Origin: Saccharopolyspora gloriosae
GTDB taxonomy: Bacteria > Actinomycetota > Actinomycetes > Mycobacteriales > Pseudonocardiaceae
Length of the DNA stretch: 64,000 nt
NCBI RefSeq assembly: GCF_014203325.1
Contig: NZ_JACHIV010000001.1
Span: forward strand, 4,775,501-4,839,500
Direction: 5' to 3'
Positions 26,538 to 37,529 of the stretch are shown one piece after another (position 1 is the stretch's first letter; each line of letters begins with the position of its first letter). The position numbers and the translations under genes are program-made. Under the pieces are notes generated by a model. That model saw only the letters and a program-made list of their open reading frames with translations, was not told the origin of the DNA and did no database searches.

Positions 26538-26763
26538 CTTTGATCTTGTCGTTCCAGGTGAGCGGCGTTGTTGGTCGTTGTCTTGTCAGTGGCGGAGCCG
26601 CTGAGCAGTGATCAGCCTGAGCAGGACGACCACCGGCGGGTTCTCAGCGGCTTCCTCGCGAGGACAGCGATTTCGTGGTGTAGGGCTGCTACATGAGAAA
26701 TCGATCCCGCAACGAGGAAGCCGCTGAGGTTCCGCTGAGCGACCCACTACTCAAGCCTCAAAG
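26538..26763 (-). mobile_element. MITE-like palindromic element, copy D (complete, divergent core)
   Basis: 226 bp, minus orientation. Its ends are CTTTGATCTTG (26538) and TCAAAG (to 26763), like copy A. Outer 17-bp arms are CTCAGCGGCTTCCTCGC (26643-26659) and its complement (26712-26728) with one mismatch. The core differs completely from copies C/F/G: CGATTTC/GAAATCG stem and TGTAG-CAGCC-CTACA tip, but is still self-complementary. Flanking consensus (GCGGAACCTCAG, AACCCGCCGGTGGTCG, CACTGCTCAGCGGCTCCGCC) is retained. Lies between the GntP and HelD-like genes. Confidence 0.78.
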
Positions 26764-26907
26764 ACAGGTTCCGGGGTGCCGTCGCAGCGGGACGGGGTGG
26801 TCATCGAGTGCCGGTATGATGGTTGGTCGGACTCTCGCCGGGGACGCATTCACGGCCCGTCGGCACCTCCGGTCCGACACATCATGTGAGCACAAGGTGG
26901 AGCCAAG

Positions 26908-29196
26908 TTGTCCAACGCCCGAGCAGATCGGGGACCCGACCGCACCGACGACCTGACCGCCGAGCAGCAGTACGTCTCGACGCTCTACGACAAACTCGAC
27001 GAACTCCGCCGGGACGCCACGAAACGGCTCACCGACACGCTGCGCCAGACCGGCGGCACGCCGCAGGCGCGCACCGAACGCGACATCTCCACCACCATGT
27101 ACACCGACAAGCTGACCCAGCTCAGCGCGGTGGAGCACGGGTTGTGCTTCGGGCGGCTCGACCTCGACAGCGACGAGGTGTTCCACATCGGACGCCTCGG
27201 CCTGTTCGACGAGGAACGCGAGTACGAACCGCTGCTGATCGACTGGCGCGCGCCGGCGGCCCGGCCGTTCTACCTGGCCACCGCCGCCGCCCGCGACGGC
27301 GTGTGGCGGCGCCGCCACCTGCGCAGCAAGTGGCGCACCGTGGTCGACCTGGAAGACGAGATCCTCGACCTCGACGCCGGTGAGCAGGGCAGCGACCTCG
27401 GCCTCGCCGGGGAGGCGACGCTGCTGGCGGCGCTGGACGCGCGGCGCACCGGGCAGATGGGCGACATCGTCGCCACCATCCAGGCCGAGCAGGACCGCAT
27501 CATCCGCGCCCCCATGAACGGGGTGCTGGTCGTGCAGGGCGGTCCCGGCACCGGCAAGACGGCGGTGGCGCTGCACCGCGCGGCGTACCTGCTCTACACC
27601 TACCGCGAGCAGCTCACCAAGCGCGGCGTGCTCGTCGTCGGGCCGAACTCGACGTTCCTTCGCTACATCGGCCAGGTGCTGCCGTCGCTCGGCGAGACGG
27701 GCGTGCTGCTTTCCACCGCCGGAGAACTGTTCCCCGGCGTCTCCGCCACCGCCCCCGAATCCGCGGAGGCCGCGGAGATCAAGGGCCGCGGCGTGATGGT
27801 GAACGTGCTCAACTCGGCCGTGCGCGACCGCCAGCGGGTCCCGAAGGAACCCATCGAGGTCCTGTTCGACCGGGAACCGCTGTCGGTGGGCAAGAACCTC
27901 GTCTCGAACGCCCGCAGCCGCGCCCGCCGGTCCCGCAAGCCGCACAACCACGCGCGCAAGATCTTCCGCAAGGAGATGATCTCGGGCCTGACCAACCAGG
28001 TCGCCGACCGGCTCGGCCGGGACCTGCTGGACCGGCGCGACCTCGACGACATCGGCGCCGAACTGCGCGCCGACGACGCGGTCACCGAGGTCCTCGACTC
28101 GCTGTGGCCGCAGCTGACGCCGCAGCAGCTGCTCGACGACCTGCTCAGCACGCCGAAGCGGCTCACCACCGCCGCCCGCAAGCACCTCACCGACCAGGAA
28201 CGCCAGGCGCTGCTGCGCGCGCCCGGTTCGGACTGGACGCCCGCCGACGCGTCGCTGCTGGACGAACTGGCCGAACTGCTCGGCGAGGACGACACCAAGG
28301 CCCGCGAGGAGCAGGCCCGCCAGGAACGCGAGGAGCTCGCCTACGCCCAGGGCGTGCTGCACCTGATGGAGCAGGACGAGGAGATCGCCGACGAGGAACG
28401 GCTGCGGGTCTCCGACGTGCTCGACGCCGAACTGCTCGCGCAGCGCCACCGCACCCGCAGCGACCTCACCGCCGCCGAACGCGCCGCCGAGGACCGCACC
28501 TGGACGTTCGGGCACGTCATCGTCGACGAGGCGCAGGAGCTCTCGACGATGGCGTGGCGGGTGCTGATGCGCCGCTGCCCGAGCCGGTCGATGACGCTGG
28601 TCGGCGACATCGCGCAGACCGGTGCGCTCGGCGGCGCGGCCTCCTGGCACGAGGTGCTCTCGCCATACGTGATGGACCGGTGGCAGCTCGCCGAGCTGAC
28701 GGTGAACTACCGGACCCCCGCGGAGATCATGTCGGTGGCCGCCGACGTGCTCGCGGCTATGGACACCGACCTGGAACCGCCGGCGTCGGTGCGCACCAGC
28801 GGGCACGCGCCGTGGACCCGGCAGGTGCCGGAGTCGGACCTGCCCGCGGTGCTGCCGGAACTGGTGCGCGCCGAACTCGACGCCGTCGACGGCACGCTCG
28901 CCGTGCTGCTGCCGCCGGAACACCTCGACGAAGTCGGCGCTCGGATCGCCGAGCAGGTGCCGGAAGCGGAAGTCGGCGACCAGCAGGACGAGCTGGAAGC
29001 GCGGGTCGTGGTGCTCACCGTGGACCAGGTCAAGGGCCTGGAGTTCGACTCGGTGCTGGTGGCCGACCCGGACCGGATACTGGGCGAGTCCGCGCGCGGG
29101 CTCAACGACCTGTACGTGGCGCTCACCCGATCCACCCAGCGCCTCGGGGTCGTGCACACCTCGGGGGTGCCGTCGGTGCTCGGGGGACTCGCGTAG
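26908..29196 (+). CDS. HelD/UvrD-like superfamily 1 motor (RNA polymerase recycling factor family)
   Basis: 762 residues, SF1 helicase fold. Order: coiled-coil N-terminal arm with TAEQQYVSTLYDKLDELRRDA, the HelD-type segment EPLLIDWRAPAARPFY (about 107-122), Walker A GGPGTGKT (211-218), an insertion rich in charged helices (about 250-530), Walker B HVIVDEAQELS (about 537-547), GDIAQTGALGG, then ELTVNYRTP and DQVKGLEFDSVLV, and the C-terminal LYVALTRSTQRLGVVH. The layout fits actinobacterial HelD, which uses ATP to remove stalled RNA polymerase from nucleic acid; UvrD-type DNA helicase is the alternative. TTG 26908 follows GGTGGAG. No rifamycin-associated element was found upstream. Confidence 0.85.
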   Translation: MSNARADRGPDRTDDLTAEQQYVSTLYDKLDELRRDATKRLTDTLRQTGGTPQARTERDISTTMYTDKLTQLSAVEHGLCFGRLDLDSDEVFHIGRLGLFDEEREYEPLLIDWRAPAARPFYLATAAARDGVWRRRHLRSKWRTVVDLEDEILDLDAGEQGSDLGLAGEATLLAALDARRTGQMGDIVATIQAEQDRIIRAPMNGVLVVQGGPGTGKTAVALHRAAYLLYTYREQLTKRGVLVVGPNSTFLRYIGQVLPSLGETGVLLSTAGELFPGVSATAPESAEAAEIKGRGVMVNVLNSAVRDRQRVPKEPIEVLFDREPLSVGKNLVSNARSRARRSRKPHNHARKIFRKEMISGLTNQVADRLGRDLLDRRDLDDIGAELRADDAVTEVLDSLWPQLTPQQLLDDLLSTPKRLTTAARKHLTDQERQALLRAPGSDWTPADASLLDELAELLGEDDTKAREEQARQEREELAYAQGVLHLMEQDEEIADEERLRVSDVLDAELLAQRHRTRSDLTAAERAAEDRTWTFGHVIVDEAQELSTMAWRVLMRRCPSRSMTLVGDIAQTGALGGAASWHEVLSPYVMDRWQLAELTVNYRTPAEIMSVAADVLAAMDTDLEPPASVRTSGHAPWTRQVPESDLPAVLPELVRAELDAVDGTLAVLLPPEHLDEVGARIAEQVPEAEVGDQQDELEARVVVLTVDQVKGLEFDSVLVADPDRILGESARGLNDLYVALTRSTQRLGVVHTSGVPSVLGGLA

Positions 29197-29204
29197 GGGG
29201 CCCG

Positions 29205-29285
29205 CGGTCTCGGTGTTCTTCTCGCACGGGCGGCTCCGCCGCGCCCGGCGGTGCCGTCCTCGCGAGAAGAACGCCGAGCACCCGC
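29205..29285. repeat. Palindromic repeat, copy E (diverged hairpin only)
   Basis: Arms CTCGGTGTTCTTCTCGC (29209-29225) and GCGAGAAGAACGCCGAG (29262-29278) pair with a single G-T mismatch. The right arm is preceded by GTGCCGTCCTC, close to the GCCGTCCTC found in copies C, G and I. The inner part (GGGCGGCTCCGCCGCGCC) is again a hairpin. No terminal repeats are recognisable. Sits between the convergent HelD-like and FAH genes, so it may also help termination. Confidence 0.6.
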
Positions 29286-29301
29286 CTGCTCGGGCGCGGG
29301 C

Positions 29302-30033
29302 TCAGGCCGTGACCACTCGGCTCGTGAGCTCGCCGATGCCGTCGATCTCGGCGACCAGCGCGTCGCCCGGTTCGATCGGGCTGATCGTGCCGGGAGCGCC
29401 GGTGAGGACCACGTCCCCCTTGTTCAGCTCGACCAGCGTGGACAGGTGGGACAGGGTTTCCGGGATGCCGCGGACCAGGTCCGCGGTGGAGCCCGCCGCG
29501 ACCCGCTCACCGTTGCGGCGCAACGTGATCGCCGCGTCCGCGGGGTCGAACCGCGTCTCGATCCACGGGCCCAGCGGCGTGAACCCGCGCCTGCTCTTCG
29601 CCGCCGTCGACAGCGGATCGCGGCGCTGCTCGTCGCGGGCCGTGACGTCGAGCGCGATCGTGTAGCCGAGCACGCGGGTCAGCACCAGCTCCGGATCGGC
29701 CTGCCAGATCGGCGATCCCACGACCACCGCCAGTTCGGCCGCGGCCTCCACCAGGCCGATCCCGGACGGCAGCGGAATCGCACCGCCCGGCCCCACCACG
29801 CTGCCCACCGCCTTCAGGAACGTCGCCGGTGGCAGCACCTCGCCCGTCTCGTCGACCCGGCTCGCCACGCCGAACACCGTGCCCGGCAGCACCGGCGCCA
29901 GCAACGACTCGGGGCTGCGGAACGGGTCGCCGATCGGCACCTCCGCGGTGGGTTCCGGCAGCGGGTGCAGCACCCCGCCCACCAGCGCCCCGGACTGGGG
30001 GCCGGACGCGGCCTGGTAGCGCACCAGTCTCAT
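29302..30033 (-). CDS. Fumarylacetoacetate hydrolase (FAH) family protein
   Basis: 243 residues. C-terminal FAH fold with metal-binding acidic residues: the EAAAELAVVVGSPIWQ motif (EAELA-type), LGYTIALDVTARDEQ, SRRGFTPLGPWIETR, and NKGDVVLTGAPGTISPIEPGDALVAEIDGIGEL. The family includes fumarylpyruvate hydrolases, oxaloacetate decarboxylases/tautomerases and catechol meta-cleavage enzymes; the substrate cannot be fixed from sequence. ATG 30033 is preferred over GTG 30042 because GGAG lies 8 nt upstream of the ATG. Divergent from the DUF218 gene. Confidence 0.88.
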   Translation of the reverse strand: MRLVRYQAASGPQSGALVGGVLHPLPEPTAEVPIGDPFRSPESLLAPVLPGTVFGVASRVDETGEVLPPATFLKAVGSVVGPGGAIPLPSGIGLVEAAAELAVVVGSPIWQADPELVLTRVLGYTIALDVTARDEQRRDPLSTAAKSRRGFTPLGPWIETRFDPADAAITLRRNGERVAAGSTADLVRGIPETLSHLSTLVELNKGDVVLTGAPGTISPIEPGDALVAEIDGIGELTSRVVTA

Positions 30034-30334
30034 GCGACGCACTCCACGAGTAGTAGGGATTCCGTTCGGTCCGGAACGCGGCGCGCCGAGCCCGTGCGGT
30101 GCCGTGCGGCCATCCCATCAGGTAGGTGCCACCGCAACCAACGGTCCACGGAGGAATCGGCGAGACCGTGAACTCCCTCACGCGCCCGGCGGTGGCGGAG
30201 ATCTCGGCCGCGCGGAGAACGGGTCGCTCGCCGGGCCCCGCCGCACGACCTCGTGAGATTCTCGGGCCCCGCCGGATATCCGGTGGGTGGCCGCGAGATG
30301 AGCGATCATCGTCCGGCGGTCGGCGACGAGAGAG
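30034..30334. other. Divergent intergenic region without recognisable gene
   Basis: About 300 bp between the FAH-family gene and the DUF218 gene. It contains TTCCGTTCGG...CCGGAAC-type partial symmetry near 30057-30080 and a GC-rich hairpin CGGATATCCGG near 30272, but no convincing promoter, RNA or ORF. Confidence 0.5.
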
Positions 30335-30997
30335 GTGAGCGCGGTGGCGGTGCCGGCGGAGTCGGCGGCGGACGTGCGGACGTTGTGGGACTACCACGAC
30401 CTCCGGCAGGAACCGCGCCGCTGCGACGTGGGCGTGGGCCTCGGCAGCCACGACCTCGGCGTCGCGACGCGCACCGCCGAGCTCTACCACCAGGGCTGGT
30501 TCCCGCGGATCGTGTTCACCGGCGCCAACGCGCCCACCACCGTCGAGCGGTTCCCGCGCGGCGAGGCGGTGCACTTCCGGGAGCACGCGCTGGAACTCGG
30601 CGTCCCGGAGGCGGCCATCGAGGTCGAGACCGCGGCCACGAACACCGGGGAGAACATCGAGTTCACCCGCGCGCTGCTGGCAGAGCAGGGCCTGCTGCAC
30701 GCCCGGATCATGTTGATCTCACGCCCCTACCAGCAGCGCCGCGCCCTCGCGACGGCCCGGAAGCGCTGGCCCGAAGCCGAATTCCGCTGCGCCGCGACCG
30801 CGCAGTCGCTGGAGGAGCACGTCGAGAGCATCGGCGACGCGGACCGGGTGATCGCCATGCTGGTGGGCGACACGCAACGCATCACCCGCTACGCCGAGCT
30901 CGGCTTCGCCGTGGCGCAACCCGTGCCCGCGGAGGTGCACGCCGCCTACCTGCGGCTCGTCGACGCCGGATACACGGCGCGCCTCGTCCGGGACTGA
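30335..30997 (+). CDS. YdcF/DUF218-family protein
   Basis: 220 residues. DUF218 pattern: CDVGVGLGSHDLGVATRTAELYHQGWFPRIVFTG near the N-terminus, VETAATNTGENIEFTRALL (conserved ETxAxNTxEN motif) and IMLISRPYQQRRALATARK. Cytoplasmic YdcF-like members bind S-adenosylmethionine; other relatives are membrane proteins with envelope roles. No TM segment is visible here, so it belongs to the soluble type. GTG 30335 follows GAGAGAG; GTG 30344 is an alternative. Converges with gltD, with a short GC-rich repeat between the stops. Confidence 0.88.
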   Translation: MSAVAVPAESAADVRTLWDYHDLRQEPRRCDVGVGLGSHDLGVATRTAELYHQGWFPRIVFTGANAPTTVERFPRGEAVHFREHALELGVPEAAIEVETAATNTGENIEFTRALLAEQGLLHARIMLISRPYQQRRALATARKRWPEAEFRCAATAQSLEEHVESIGDADRVIAMLVGDTQRITRYAELGFAVAQPVPAEVHAAYLRLVDAGYTARLVRD

Positions 30998-31041
30998 CCG
31001 GTCGCACCGCCCCGCCGGGCGGGGCGGTGCGACGGGGTCGG

Positions 31042-32547
31042 CTACACCACCGCCAGCGGCAGCGCCGTCGGGTGCACCGGGGACGGCAGGTCGGAGGCAC
31101 CGGTGAGGTGCGCGTCCACCGCGTTCGCCACCGACCGGCCCTCCGCGATCGCCCACACCACCAGCGACGCCCCGCGGTGCGCGTCACCGCAGACGAACAC
31201 GCCCGGCGCGGAGGTCTCCCAGTCGGAGCCGCAGCCGATGGTGCCGCGACCGGACAGCTCGATGCCGAGGCCGTCGAGCAGCGGCATGTGCTCCACGCCC
31301 TCGAAACCGATCGCCAGCAGCGCCAGGTCGCACGGCAGCTCCTGCGGGGCGTCGGAGACGGGCACGACCTGCCGCTTGCCGTCGGCGTCGCGCTCCACGC
31401 GCACCTCGCGCAGCCGCACCGCGCGCACGTGGCCCTCGTCGTCGCCGACGAACTCCTCCACGGCGACGGCGAACTTCCGCTCCCCCGCCTCCTCGTGCGC
31501 CGGGTAGGTGCGCAGCACGTACGGCCACGTCGGCCACGGCGACAGGTCGTCGTCGCGCCGCGTCGGCGGCTGCGGGTACTGGTCGAGCTGCGTCACGCTC
31601 AGCGCGCCCTGGCGGGTCGCGGTGCCGTAGCAGTCGGCACCGGTGTCGCCGCCGCCGATGACGACGACGTGCTTGCCGCGCGCGGAGATCGGCGTCGGGC
31701 CGTCGCCCTCGACCTCCTTGTTCGCCGGCACCAGGTGCTCCATCGCCAAGTGCACGCCGTCGAGGTCCCGGCCGGGCACCGCGCGGTCGTCCCGGCCGCG
31801 CAGCGCGCCCACCGCGAGGACCACCGCGTCGTGGTCCGCCCGCAGCTGCGGCACCGTCACGTCGGCGCCGACCTCGCAGCCGGTGACGAACCTGGTGCCC
31901 TCGGCGCGCATCTGCCCCAACCGGCGGTCCAGGACGGACTTCTCCATCTTGAACTCGGGAATCCCGTAGCGGAGCAGGCCGCCGAGGCGGTCGTCGCGCT
32001 CGTAGACGGTCACCTCGTGCCCGGCGCGGGTGAGCTGCTGGGCCGCGGCGAGCCCCGCGGGCCCGGAACCGACGACGGCCACCCGGTGGCCGGTGCCGAC
32101 CTCGGCGGGCTGCGGCTGCACCTGGTCGTGCTCCCAGCCGACCTCCGCGATGGTCTCCTCGACCCGCTTGATCGTCACCGCTCCCCCGGCGTCCGGGGAG
32201 ATCGCCAGCACGCACGCCGCCTCGCAGGGGGCCGGGCAGAGCTTGCCGGTGAACTCGGGGAAGTTGTTCGTCGCGTGCAGCCGCTCGCTCGCCTGGTCCC
32301 AGTGGCCGCGGCGGACCTGGTCGTTCCACTCCGGGATGAGGTTGCCCAGCGGGCAGCCCGCGGAACCGGAGTGGCAGAACGGGATGCCGCAGTCCATGCA
32401 GCGCGCGGCCTGCGTGGACACCTCCGCCTTTCGGTCCGATGTGGACAGTGCCGCGTAGACCTCGCGCCAGTCGCCGAGCCGCTCGTCGTAGGAGCGCTTC
32501 GGGGCCTCGGCCCGGGAGAACTTCAGGAAACCCTTCGGGTCAGCCAC
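31042..32547 (-). CDS. gltD: Glutamate synthase, small (beta) subunit
   Basis: 501 residues. Supplies NADPH electrons through FAD and Fe-S centres to GltB for conversion of glutamine and 2-oxoglutarate to two glutamates. N-terminal Fe-S cysteines are in [20 protein letters not shown] and CPAPCEAAC. Two dinucleotide motifs are visible: [17 protein letters not shown] for FAD and [13 protein letters not shown] for NADPH. C-terminal FAD motif is [16 protein letters not shown]. Starts at GTG 32547, overlapping the gltB stop by 8 nt, so translation is coupled. Confidence 0.97.
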   Translation of the reverse strand: MADPKGFLKFSRAEAPKRSYDERLGDWREVYAALSTSDRKAEVSTQAARCMDCGIPFCHSGSAGCPLGNLIPEWNDQVRRGHWDQASERLHATNNFPEFTGKLCPAPCEAACVLAISPDAGGAVTIKRVEETIAEVGWEHDQVQPQPAEVGTGHRVAVVGSGPAGLAAAQQLTRAGHEVTVYERDDRLGGLLRYGIPEFKMEKSVLDRRLGQMRAEGTRFVTGCEVGADVTVPQLRADHDAVVLAVGALRGRDDRAVPGRDLDGVHLAMEHLVPANKEVEGDGPTPISARGKHVVVIGGGDTGADCYGTATRQGALSVTQLDQYPQPPTRRDDDLSPWPTWPYVLRTYPAHEEAGERKFAVAVEEFVGDDEGHVRAVRLREVRVERDADGKRQVVPVSDAPQELPCDLALLAIGFEGVEHMPLLDGLGIELSGRGTIGCGSDWETSAPGVFVCGDAHRGASLVVWAIAEGRSVANAVDAHLTGASDLPSPVHPTALPLAVV

Positions 32548-35500
32548 GGGACGCCTCCATGATCGCCTCTTCGACGTCGCGGCCCTCGGAACGGGCCAGC
32601 CGCATCGCCTCCAGCACCCGCGCGTAGTCGCGCGGCATGATCTTCGCGAACGCGGCCGAGCGCCGCGTCCAATCGCCCAGCAGCGACGCCGCCACCGTGG
32701 AACCGGTGCACTCGTGGTGGCGCCGCACGACGTCGTGCAGCCAGCGCAGGTCCTTCGCCGTCGGCTGCTGCACGTCCACCATCGCCGTGTTCACCCGCAC
32801 CGGATCCAGGTCCAGCACGTAGGCGATGCCACCGGACATGCCCGCCGCGACGTTGCGCCCGGTACCGCCGAGCACCACGGCGCGACCGCCCGTCATGTAC
32901 TCGAAGGCGTGGTCCCCGGCGCCCTCGGCGACGGCCGTGGCACCCGAGTTGCGCACGCAGAACCGCTCACCGACCTGCCCGCGCAGGAAGAGCTCGCCCG
33001 CCGTGGCGCCGTAGCCGATCACGTTGCCCGCGATCACCTGGTCCTCCGCGGCGAACGCCGAAGCCGGATCGGGACGCACCACCACGCGCCCCCCGGACAG
33101 GCCCTTGCCGACGTAGTCGTTGGCGTCGCCGATCATCTCCAGCGTCACGCCCGGCGGCAGGAACGCGCCCAGCGACTGGCCCGCCGAACCCTCCAGCTCC
33201 ACGTGGATCGTGTCGTCGGGAAGGCCGTCGCCGCCGAAGCGGCGGGTGACCTCCGCGCCCAGCAAGGTGCCGACGGTCCGGTTCACGTTGCGCACCGGCA
33301 GCCGCAGCCGCACCGGGTGCGCGTCCTCCAGCGCCGCCTCCGCCAGCTGGATCACCGTGCGGTCCAGGGCGTGCTCCAGCCCGTGGTCCTGCTCGCGCAC
33401 CCGCCGGCGCACCGGCGAATGCGGCGCCTCCGGCTCCGCGAACACCGGCGTCAGGTCCAGGCCCGTCGTCTTCCAGTGCTCCACGGCCTCATCGGTGCGC
33501 AGCGCGCCGACCTGGCCGATCGCCTCGTCCAAGGTGCGGAAGCCGAGCCGCGCCAAGTGCTCGCGGACCTCCTCGGCGACGAACTCGAAGAAGTTCACCA
33601 CGTGCTCGACCTGGCCCGTGTAGCGCTGGCGCAGCTCCGGGTTCTGGGTGGCCACGCCCACCGGGCAGGTGTCGAGGTGGCAGACGCGCATCATCACGCA
33701 GCCCTCGACGACCAGCGGGGCGGTCGCGAAGCCGTACTCCTCGGCGCCCAGCAGCGCCGCGATCACCACGTCGCGGCCGGTCTTCATGCCCCCGTCGACC
33801 TGCACCGTGATCCGGTCCCGCAGGCCGTTGAGCAGCAACGTCTGCTGCGTCTCGGCCAGCCCGATCTCCCACGGCGTGCCCGCGTGCTTGAGCGAGGTCA
33901 GCGCCGCCGCACCGGTCCCGCCGTCGTGGCCGGAGATGAGCACCACGTCGGCGTGCGCCTTGCTGACACCCGCCGCGACCGTGCCCACGCCGACCGAGCT
34001 GACCAGCTTCACGTGCACCCGCGCCCGGTCGTTGGCGTTCTTCAGGTCGTGGATGAGCTGCGCGAGGTCCTCGATCGAATAGATGTCGTGGTGCGGCGGC
34101 GGCGAGATCAACCCGACGCCCGGCGTGGAGTGCCGCGTCTTCGCGATCCACGGGTACACCTTGTGCGCGGGCAGCTGACCGCCCTCGCCCGGCTTCGCGC
34201 CCTGCGCCATCTTGATCTGCACATCGGTGGCGTTGACCAGGTATTCGCTGGTCACGCCGAACCGGCCGGAGGCGACCTGCTTGATGCCGGAGCGGCGCTC
34301 GTCGTCGTAGAGCCGGTCGGCGTCCTCCCCGCCCTCACCGGAGTTGGAGCGGCCTCCGATGCGGTTCATCGCGATGGCGAGCGTCTCGTGGGCCTCCGCG
34401 GAGATCGCGCCGTAGCTCATGCCGCCGGTCGCGAACCGCTTCATGATCTCCGAGATCGGTTCGACCTCGTCGATCGAAATCGGCTCCCGGCCGCTGCTGA
34501 GCTCGAACATGCCGCGCAACGTGCCGCCCTGGCGGGCCAGCCGGTCGCACTCGGCGGTGTAGGACCGGTACGCCTCGACCTTTCGGGTCTTCGTGGCGTG
34601 CTGGAGCAGGAACACCATCTCCGGCGAGAACAGGTGCAACTCACCCTCGCGGCGGTAGGAGTACTCGCCGCCGACCTCCAACCTGCGGTGCGCCCGCTCG
34701 GTCGGGTTCTCCGGGTAGGCGCGGCGGTGCCGCTGCGCGACCTCCTCGGCCAGCACCTCCAGCTCGACCCCGCCGAGCTGGGTGCCGGTGCCGGTGAAGT
34801 ACTCCGCGACGAGCTCCTTCGACAAGCCCACCGACTCGAAGATCTGCGCGGCCGTGTAAGCGCCGACGGTGGAGATGCCCATCTTCGACATCACCTTCAG
34901 CACGCCCTTGACCAGCGCCTGCACGTAGTTGCGGATCGCCACCCGCGGCCGGATACCGGTGATCTGGCTCGTCGAGATCATGTCCTCGATCGTCTCGAAG
35001 GCCAGGTACGGGTTGACCGCGGCGGCGCCGAACCCGAGCAGCGCGGCGATGTGGTGCACCTCGCGGGCGTCGCCGCTCTCCACCACCAGCGCGACCTTCA
35101 ACCGCTCCTTGGTCCGCACCAAGTGGTGGTGCACGGCGGAGACCAGCAGCAACGACGGGATCGGCGCCATCCGGTGATCGGAATCCCGATCGGAGAGCAC
35201 TAGTACCCGTGCGCCCGCGCTGATCGCCTCGGAAGCCTCCTGGCGCACCCGTTCGACGGCCTCGGCCAACGCCTCGCCACCACCGCCGGCCTCGTACAGG
35301 CCGGAGAGCACGGTGCAGGCGAAACCGGGCAGGTCCCCGTCGGAGTTGATGTGGATGAGCTTCGCCAGCTCATCGTTGTCGATCACCGGGGTGGGCAGCA
35401 CGACATGCCGGCAGGACGCCGCGACGGGCTCCAGCAGGTTCTGCTCCGGCCCCATCACACGCGCCACCGACGTGACGATCTCCTCCCGGATCGCATCCAG

Positions 35501-37090
35501 CGGCGGGTTCGTGACCTGCGCGAAGTGCTGCACGAAGTAGTCGTAGAGCAGCCGGGAGCGCTGCGAGAGCGCGGCCTGCGGCGTGTCCGAACCCATCGAG
35601 CCCAGCGGCTCGGCGCCACCGGAGGCCATCGGCGCCAGCAGCAGCGCCAGCTCCTCCTCGGTGTAGCCGAACGTGAGCTGGCGGCGCACCACCGACTCGT
35701 GGCTCTGCACCACGTGCTCGCGATCCGCGAGCTGCCCCAGGTTCAACTGGCCCGCGTGCAGCCACTCCTCGTAGGCGTGCTGCTCGGCCAGCGCCGTCTT
35801 GATCTCGTCGTCGTCGACGACGCGGCCCTGCTCGGTGTCGATCAGGAACATCCGGCCCGGTTGCAACCGGCCCTTCGCGACGACCTCCTCCGGCTTCAGG
35901 TTCAGCACACCCGACTCGCTGGCCAGCACCACGCGGTCGTCGGCGGTGCGCCACCACCGCGCCGGGCGCAGCCCGTTGCGGTCCAGCACCGCGCCCACCA
36001 GCGAACCATCGGTGAACGTGACGCAGGCGGGCCCGTCCCACGGCTCCATCAGGCCCGCGTGGAACCGGTAGAACGACTTGCGCTTCGGATCCATCTCGGC
36101 GTGGTTCTCCCACGCCTCCGGGATCATCATCAGCACCGCGTGCGGCAGGCTCCGCCCGCCCAGGTGCAGCAGCTCCAGCACCTCGTCGAACGAGGCCGAG
36201 TCCGAACCGTCGTCGGCGCAGATCGGGTACAGCCGGGACAGGTCGCCGGGGATCACGTCGGAGGCCAGCAGCGCCTCCCGCGACCGCATCCGGTTCCGGT
36301 TCCCGCGGATCGTGTTGATCTCGCCGTTGTGCGCCATGTAGCGGAACGGGTGCGCCAGCGGCCACGACGGGAAGGTGTTCGTGGAGAAGCGGCTGTGCAC
36401 CACCGCGATCGCCGACGCCAGCCGCTCATCGGTGAGGTCCGGGAAGAACAGCGGCAGCTGCTCGGTGGTGAGCATCCCCTTGTAGACCAAGGTGCGCGCC
36501 GACAGCGACGCGAAGTACAGCTCGGCGCCCGACCGAGCCGACTCCCGCTCGGCGCGCTTGCGCAGGCAGAACGCCAAGCGGTCCAGCTCCAGCCCGGCCT
36601 CGCCCGCGAGGCCCTCGACCAGCAGCATCGAGAAGTGCGGCATGCACTCCAGCGCGGTCGTGCCGACCCCCGCGCGCTCCGGCGTGATCGGCACATCCCG
36701 CCAGCCCAGCACGCGCAGCCCCTCCTCGGCGGCGAGGCGTTCCACGAGGGACACCGCCGCCGCGCGGCGCTGCGGATCCACCGGCAGGAACCCGATGCCC
36801 GCGGCGTAGCGCGCCCGGCCCGCCCCGTCCGGCTCCGGCAGGTCGAAACCCGGACATGAGCGCAGCAGCTCGTCCGGCAGCTGCACCAGCAGCCCCGCAC
36901 CGTCACCGCTGGTCGGTTCCGCCCCAGCGGCCCCGCGGTGATCGAGATTCGCCAGTGCGGTCAACGCGTCGGCCACGATGCCGTGCGAACGACGGCCCTG
37001 GACGTCGGCCACCATGGCGACACCGCAGGAATCGTGCTCGGCAGCGGGGTCGTACAGACCCTGCGTGGCGGGAAAGGCAGAGAAGACCAC
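32540..37090 (-). CDS. gltB: Glutamate synthase, large (alpha) subunit
   Basis: 1516 residues, the usual size. The propeptide-like N-terminus ends at the catalytic Cys22 ([22 protein letters not shown]), which starts the Ntn glutaminase domain. The central and FMN-binding synthase domains follow ([44 protein letters not shown]). The 3Fe-4S cysteines are in [19 protein letters not shown] (about residue 1130), and the C-terminal GXGXG beta-helix ends the protein. GTG 37090 is chosen: GGGAGG lies 8 nt upstream and the residues before it are not conserved. A promoter 300 bp upstream implies an unusually long leader. Confidence 0.97.
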   Translation of the reverse strand: MVFSAFPATQGLYDPAAEHDSCGVAMVADVQGRRSHGIVADALTALANLDHRGAAGAEPTSGDGAGLLVQLPDELLRSCPGFDLPEPDGAGRARYAAGIGFLPVDPQRRAAAVSLVERLAAEEGLRVLGWRDVPITPERAGVGTTALECMPHFSMLLVEGLAGEAGLELDRLAFCLRKRAERESARSGAELYFASLSARTLVYKGMLTTEQLPLFFPDLTDERLASAIAVVHSRFSTNTFPSWPLAHPFRYMAHNGEINTIRGNRNRMRSREALLASDVIPGDLSRLYPICADDGSDSASFDEVLELLHLGGRSLPHAVLMMIPEAWENHAEMDPKRKSFYRFHAGLMEPWDGPACVTFTDGSLVGAVLDRNGLRPARWWRTADDRVVLASESGVLNLKPEEVVAKGRLQPGRMFLIDTEQGRVVDDDEIKTALAEQHAYEEWLHAGQLNLGQLADREHVVQSHESVVRRQLTFGYTEEELALLLAPMASGGAEPLGSMGSDTPQAALSQRSRLLYDYFVQHFAQVTNPPLDAIREEIVTSVARVMGPEQNLLEPVAASCRHVVLPTPVIDNDELAKLIHINSDGDLPGFACTVLSGLYEAGGGGEALAEAVERVRQEASEAISAGARVLVLSDRDSDHRMAPIPSLLLVSAVHHHLVRTKERLKVALVVESGDAREVHHIAALLGFGAAAVNPYLAFETIEDMISTSQITGIRPRVAIRNYVQALVKGVLKVMSKMGISTVGAYTAAQIFESVGLSKELVAEYFTGTGTQLGGVELEVLAEEVAQRHRRAYPENPTERAHRRLEVGGEYSYRREGELHLFSPEMVFLLQHATKTRKVEAYRSYTAECDRLARQGGTLRGMFELSSGREPISIDEVEPISEIMKRFATGGMSYGAISAEAHETLAIAMNRIGGRSNSGEGGEDADRLYDDERRSGIKQVASGRFGVTSEYLVNATDVQIKMAQGAKPGEGGQLPAHKVYPWIAKTRHSTPGVGLISPPPHHDIYSIEDLAQLIHDLKNANDRARVHVKLVSSVGVGTVAAGVSKAHADVVLISGHDGGTGAAALTSLKHAGTPWEIGLAETQQTLLLNGLRDRITVQVDGGMKTGRDVVIAALLGAEEYGFATAPLVVEGCVMMRVCHLDTCPVGVATQNPELRQRYTGQVEHVVNFFEFVAEEVREHLARLGFRTLDEAIGQVGALRTDEAVEHWKTTGLDLTPVFAEPEAPHSPVRRRVREQDHGLEHALDRTVIQLAEAALEDAHPVRLRLPVRNVNRTVGTLLGAEVTRRFGGDGLPDDTIHVELEGSAGQSLGAFLPPGVTLEMIGDANDYVGKGLSGGRVVVRPDPASAFAAEDQVIAGNVIGYGATAGELFLRGQVGERFCVRNSGATAVAEGAGDHAFEYMTGGRAVVLGGTGRNVAAGMSGGIAYVLDLDPVRVNTAMVDVQQPTAKDLRWLHDVVRRHHECTGSTVAASLLGDWTRRSAAFAKIMPRDYARVLEAMRLARSEGRDVEEAIMEASRG

Positions 37091-37398
37091 TGCGCAAACC
37101 TCCCTCGTCGGTTCTCGTGCTGGGAGAACACCGCGAAGCGCGCGATGATCTCTTCCGGGCACGGGACGACGCTGGCCCGCGTGGGCGTCCGGCGCTGGAC
37201 GGATGATCGGCCGAGCCGGGCAAGGGCACCGCACTCGGCGAAAGCAGGTCCGGTCGGCGAGCCGGAACGCTGCGGTGGACCGCGTCGGCTCCAGCGGAGA
37301 GCACCGCCGTTCCGGCGGGCGGAGCGGTCGGATTCTTCAAGCACCAGGCCACGACGGGCACCCTTGCCACGACCGGAGTTCGTCGAACCTTAACAAGC

Positions 37399-37427
37399 AC
37401 GATACCCGGAAGCAGCACCGCAAGTCA
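37399..37427 (-). promoter_or_regulatory. Candidate gltBD promoter
   Basis: On the minus strand, TGACTT (37427-37422), 17 bp, TATCGT (37404-37399). A start near 37392 would give a leader of about 300 nt before GTG 37090. Confidence 0.45.
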
Positions 37428-37529
37428 GCTCTCCGCCGACGTGAATATTCCGACTTCCCGGCGAACGGCGCCACCCCGCGCAGGTCGACGGCCGGGGTGC
37501 GCACCCGGCGTCCGCGAGCGACGATCAGT

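Noticed and set aside
26764-26907. Rifamycin-associated element upstream of the HelD-like gene
   Set aside because: No matching inverted repeat is present; only a weak TATGAT at 26815.
26693-26956. 87-codon + strand frame between GntP and HelD-like genes
   Set aside because: It starts inside repeat copy D and overlaps the helicase 5' end in another frame; no coding signature.
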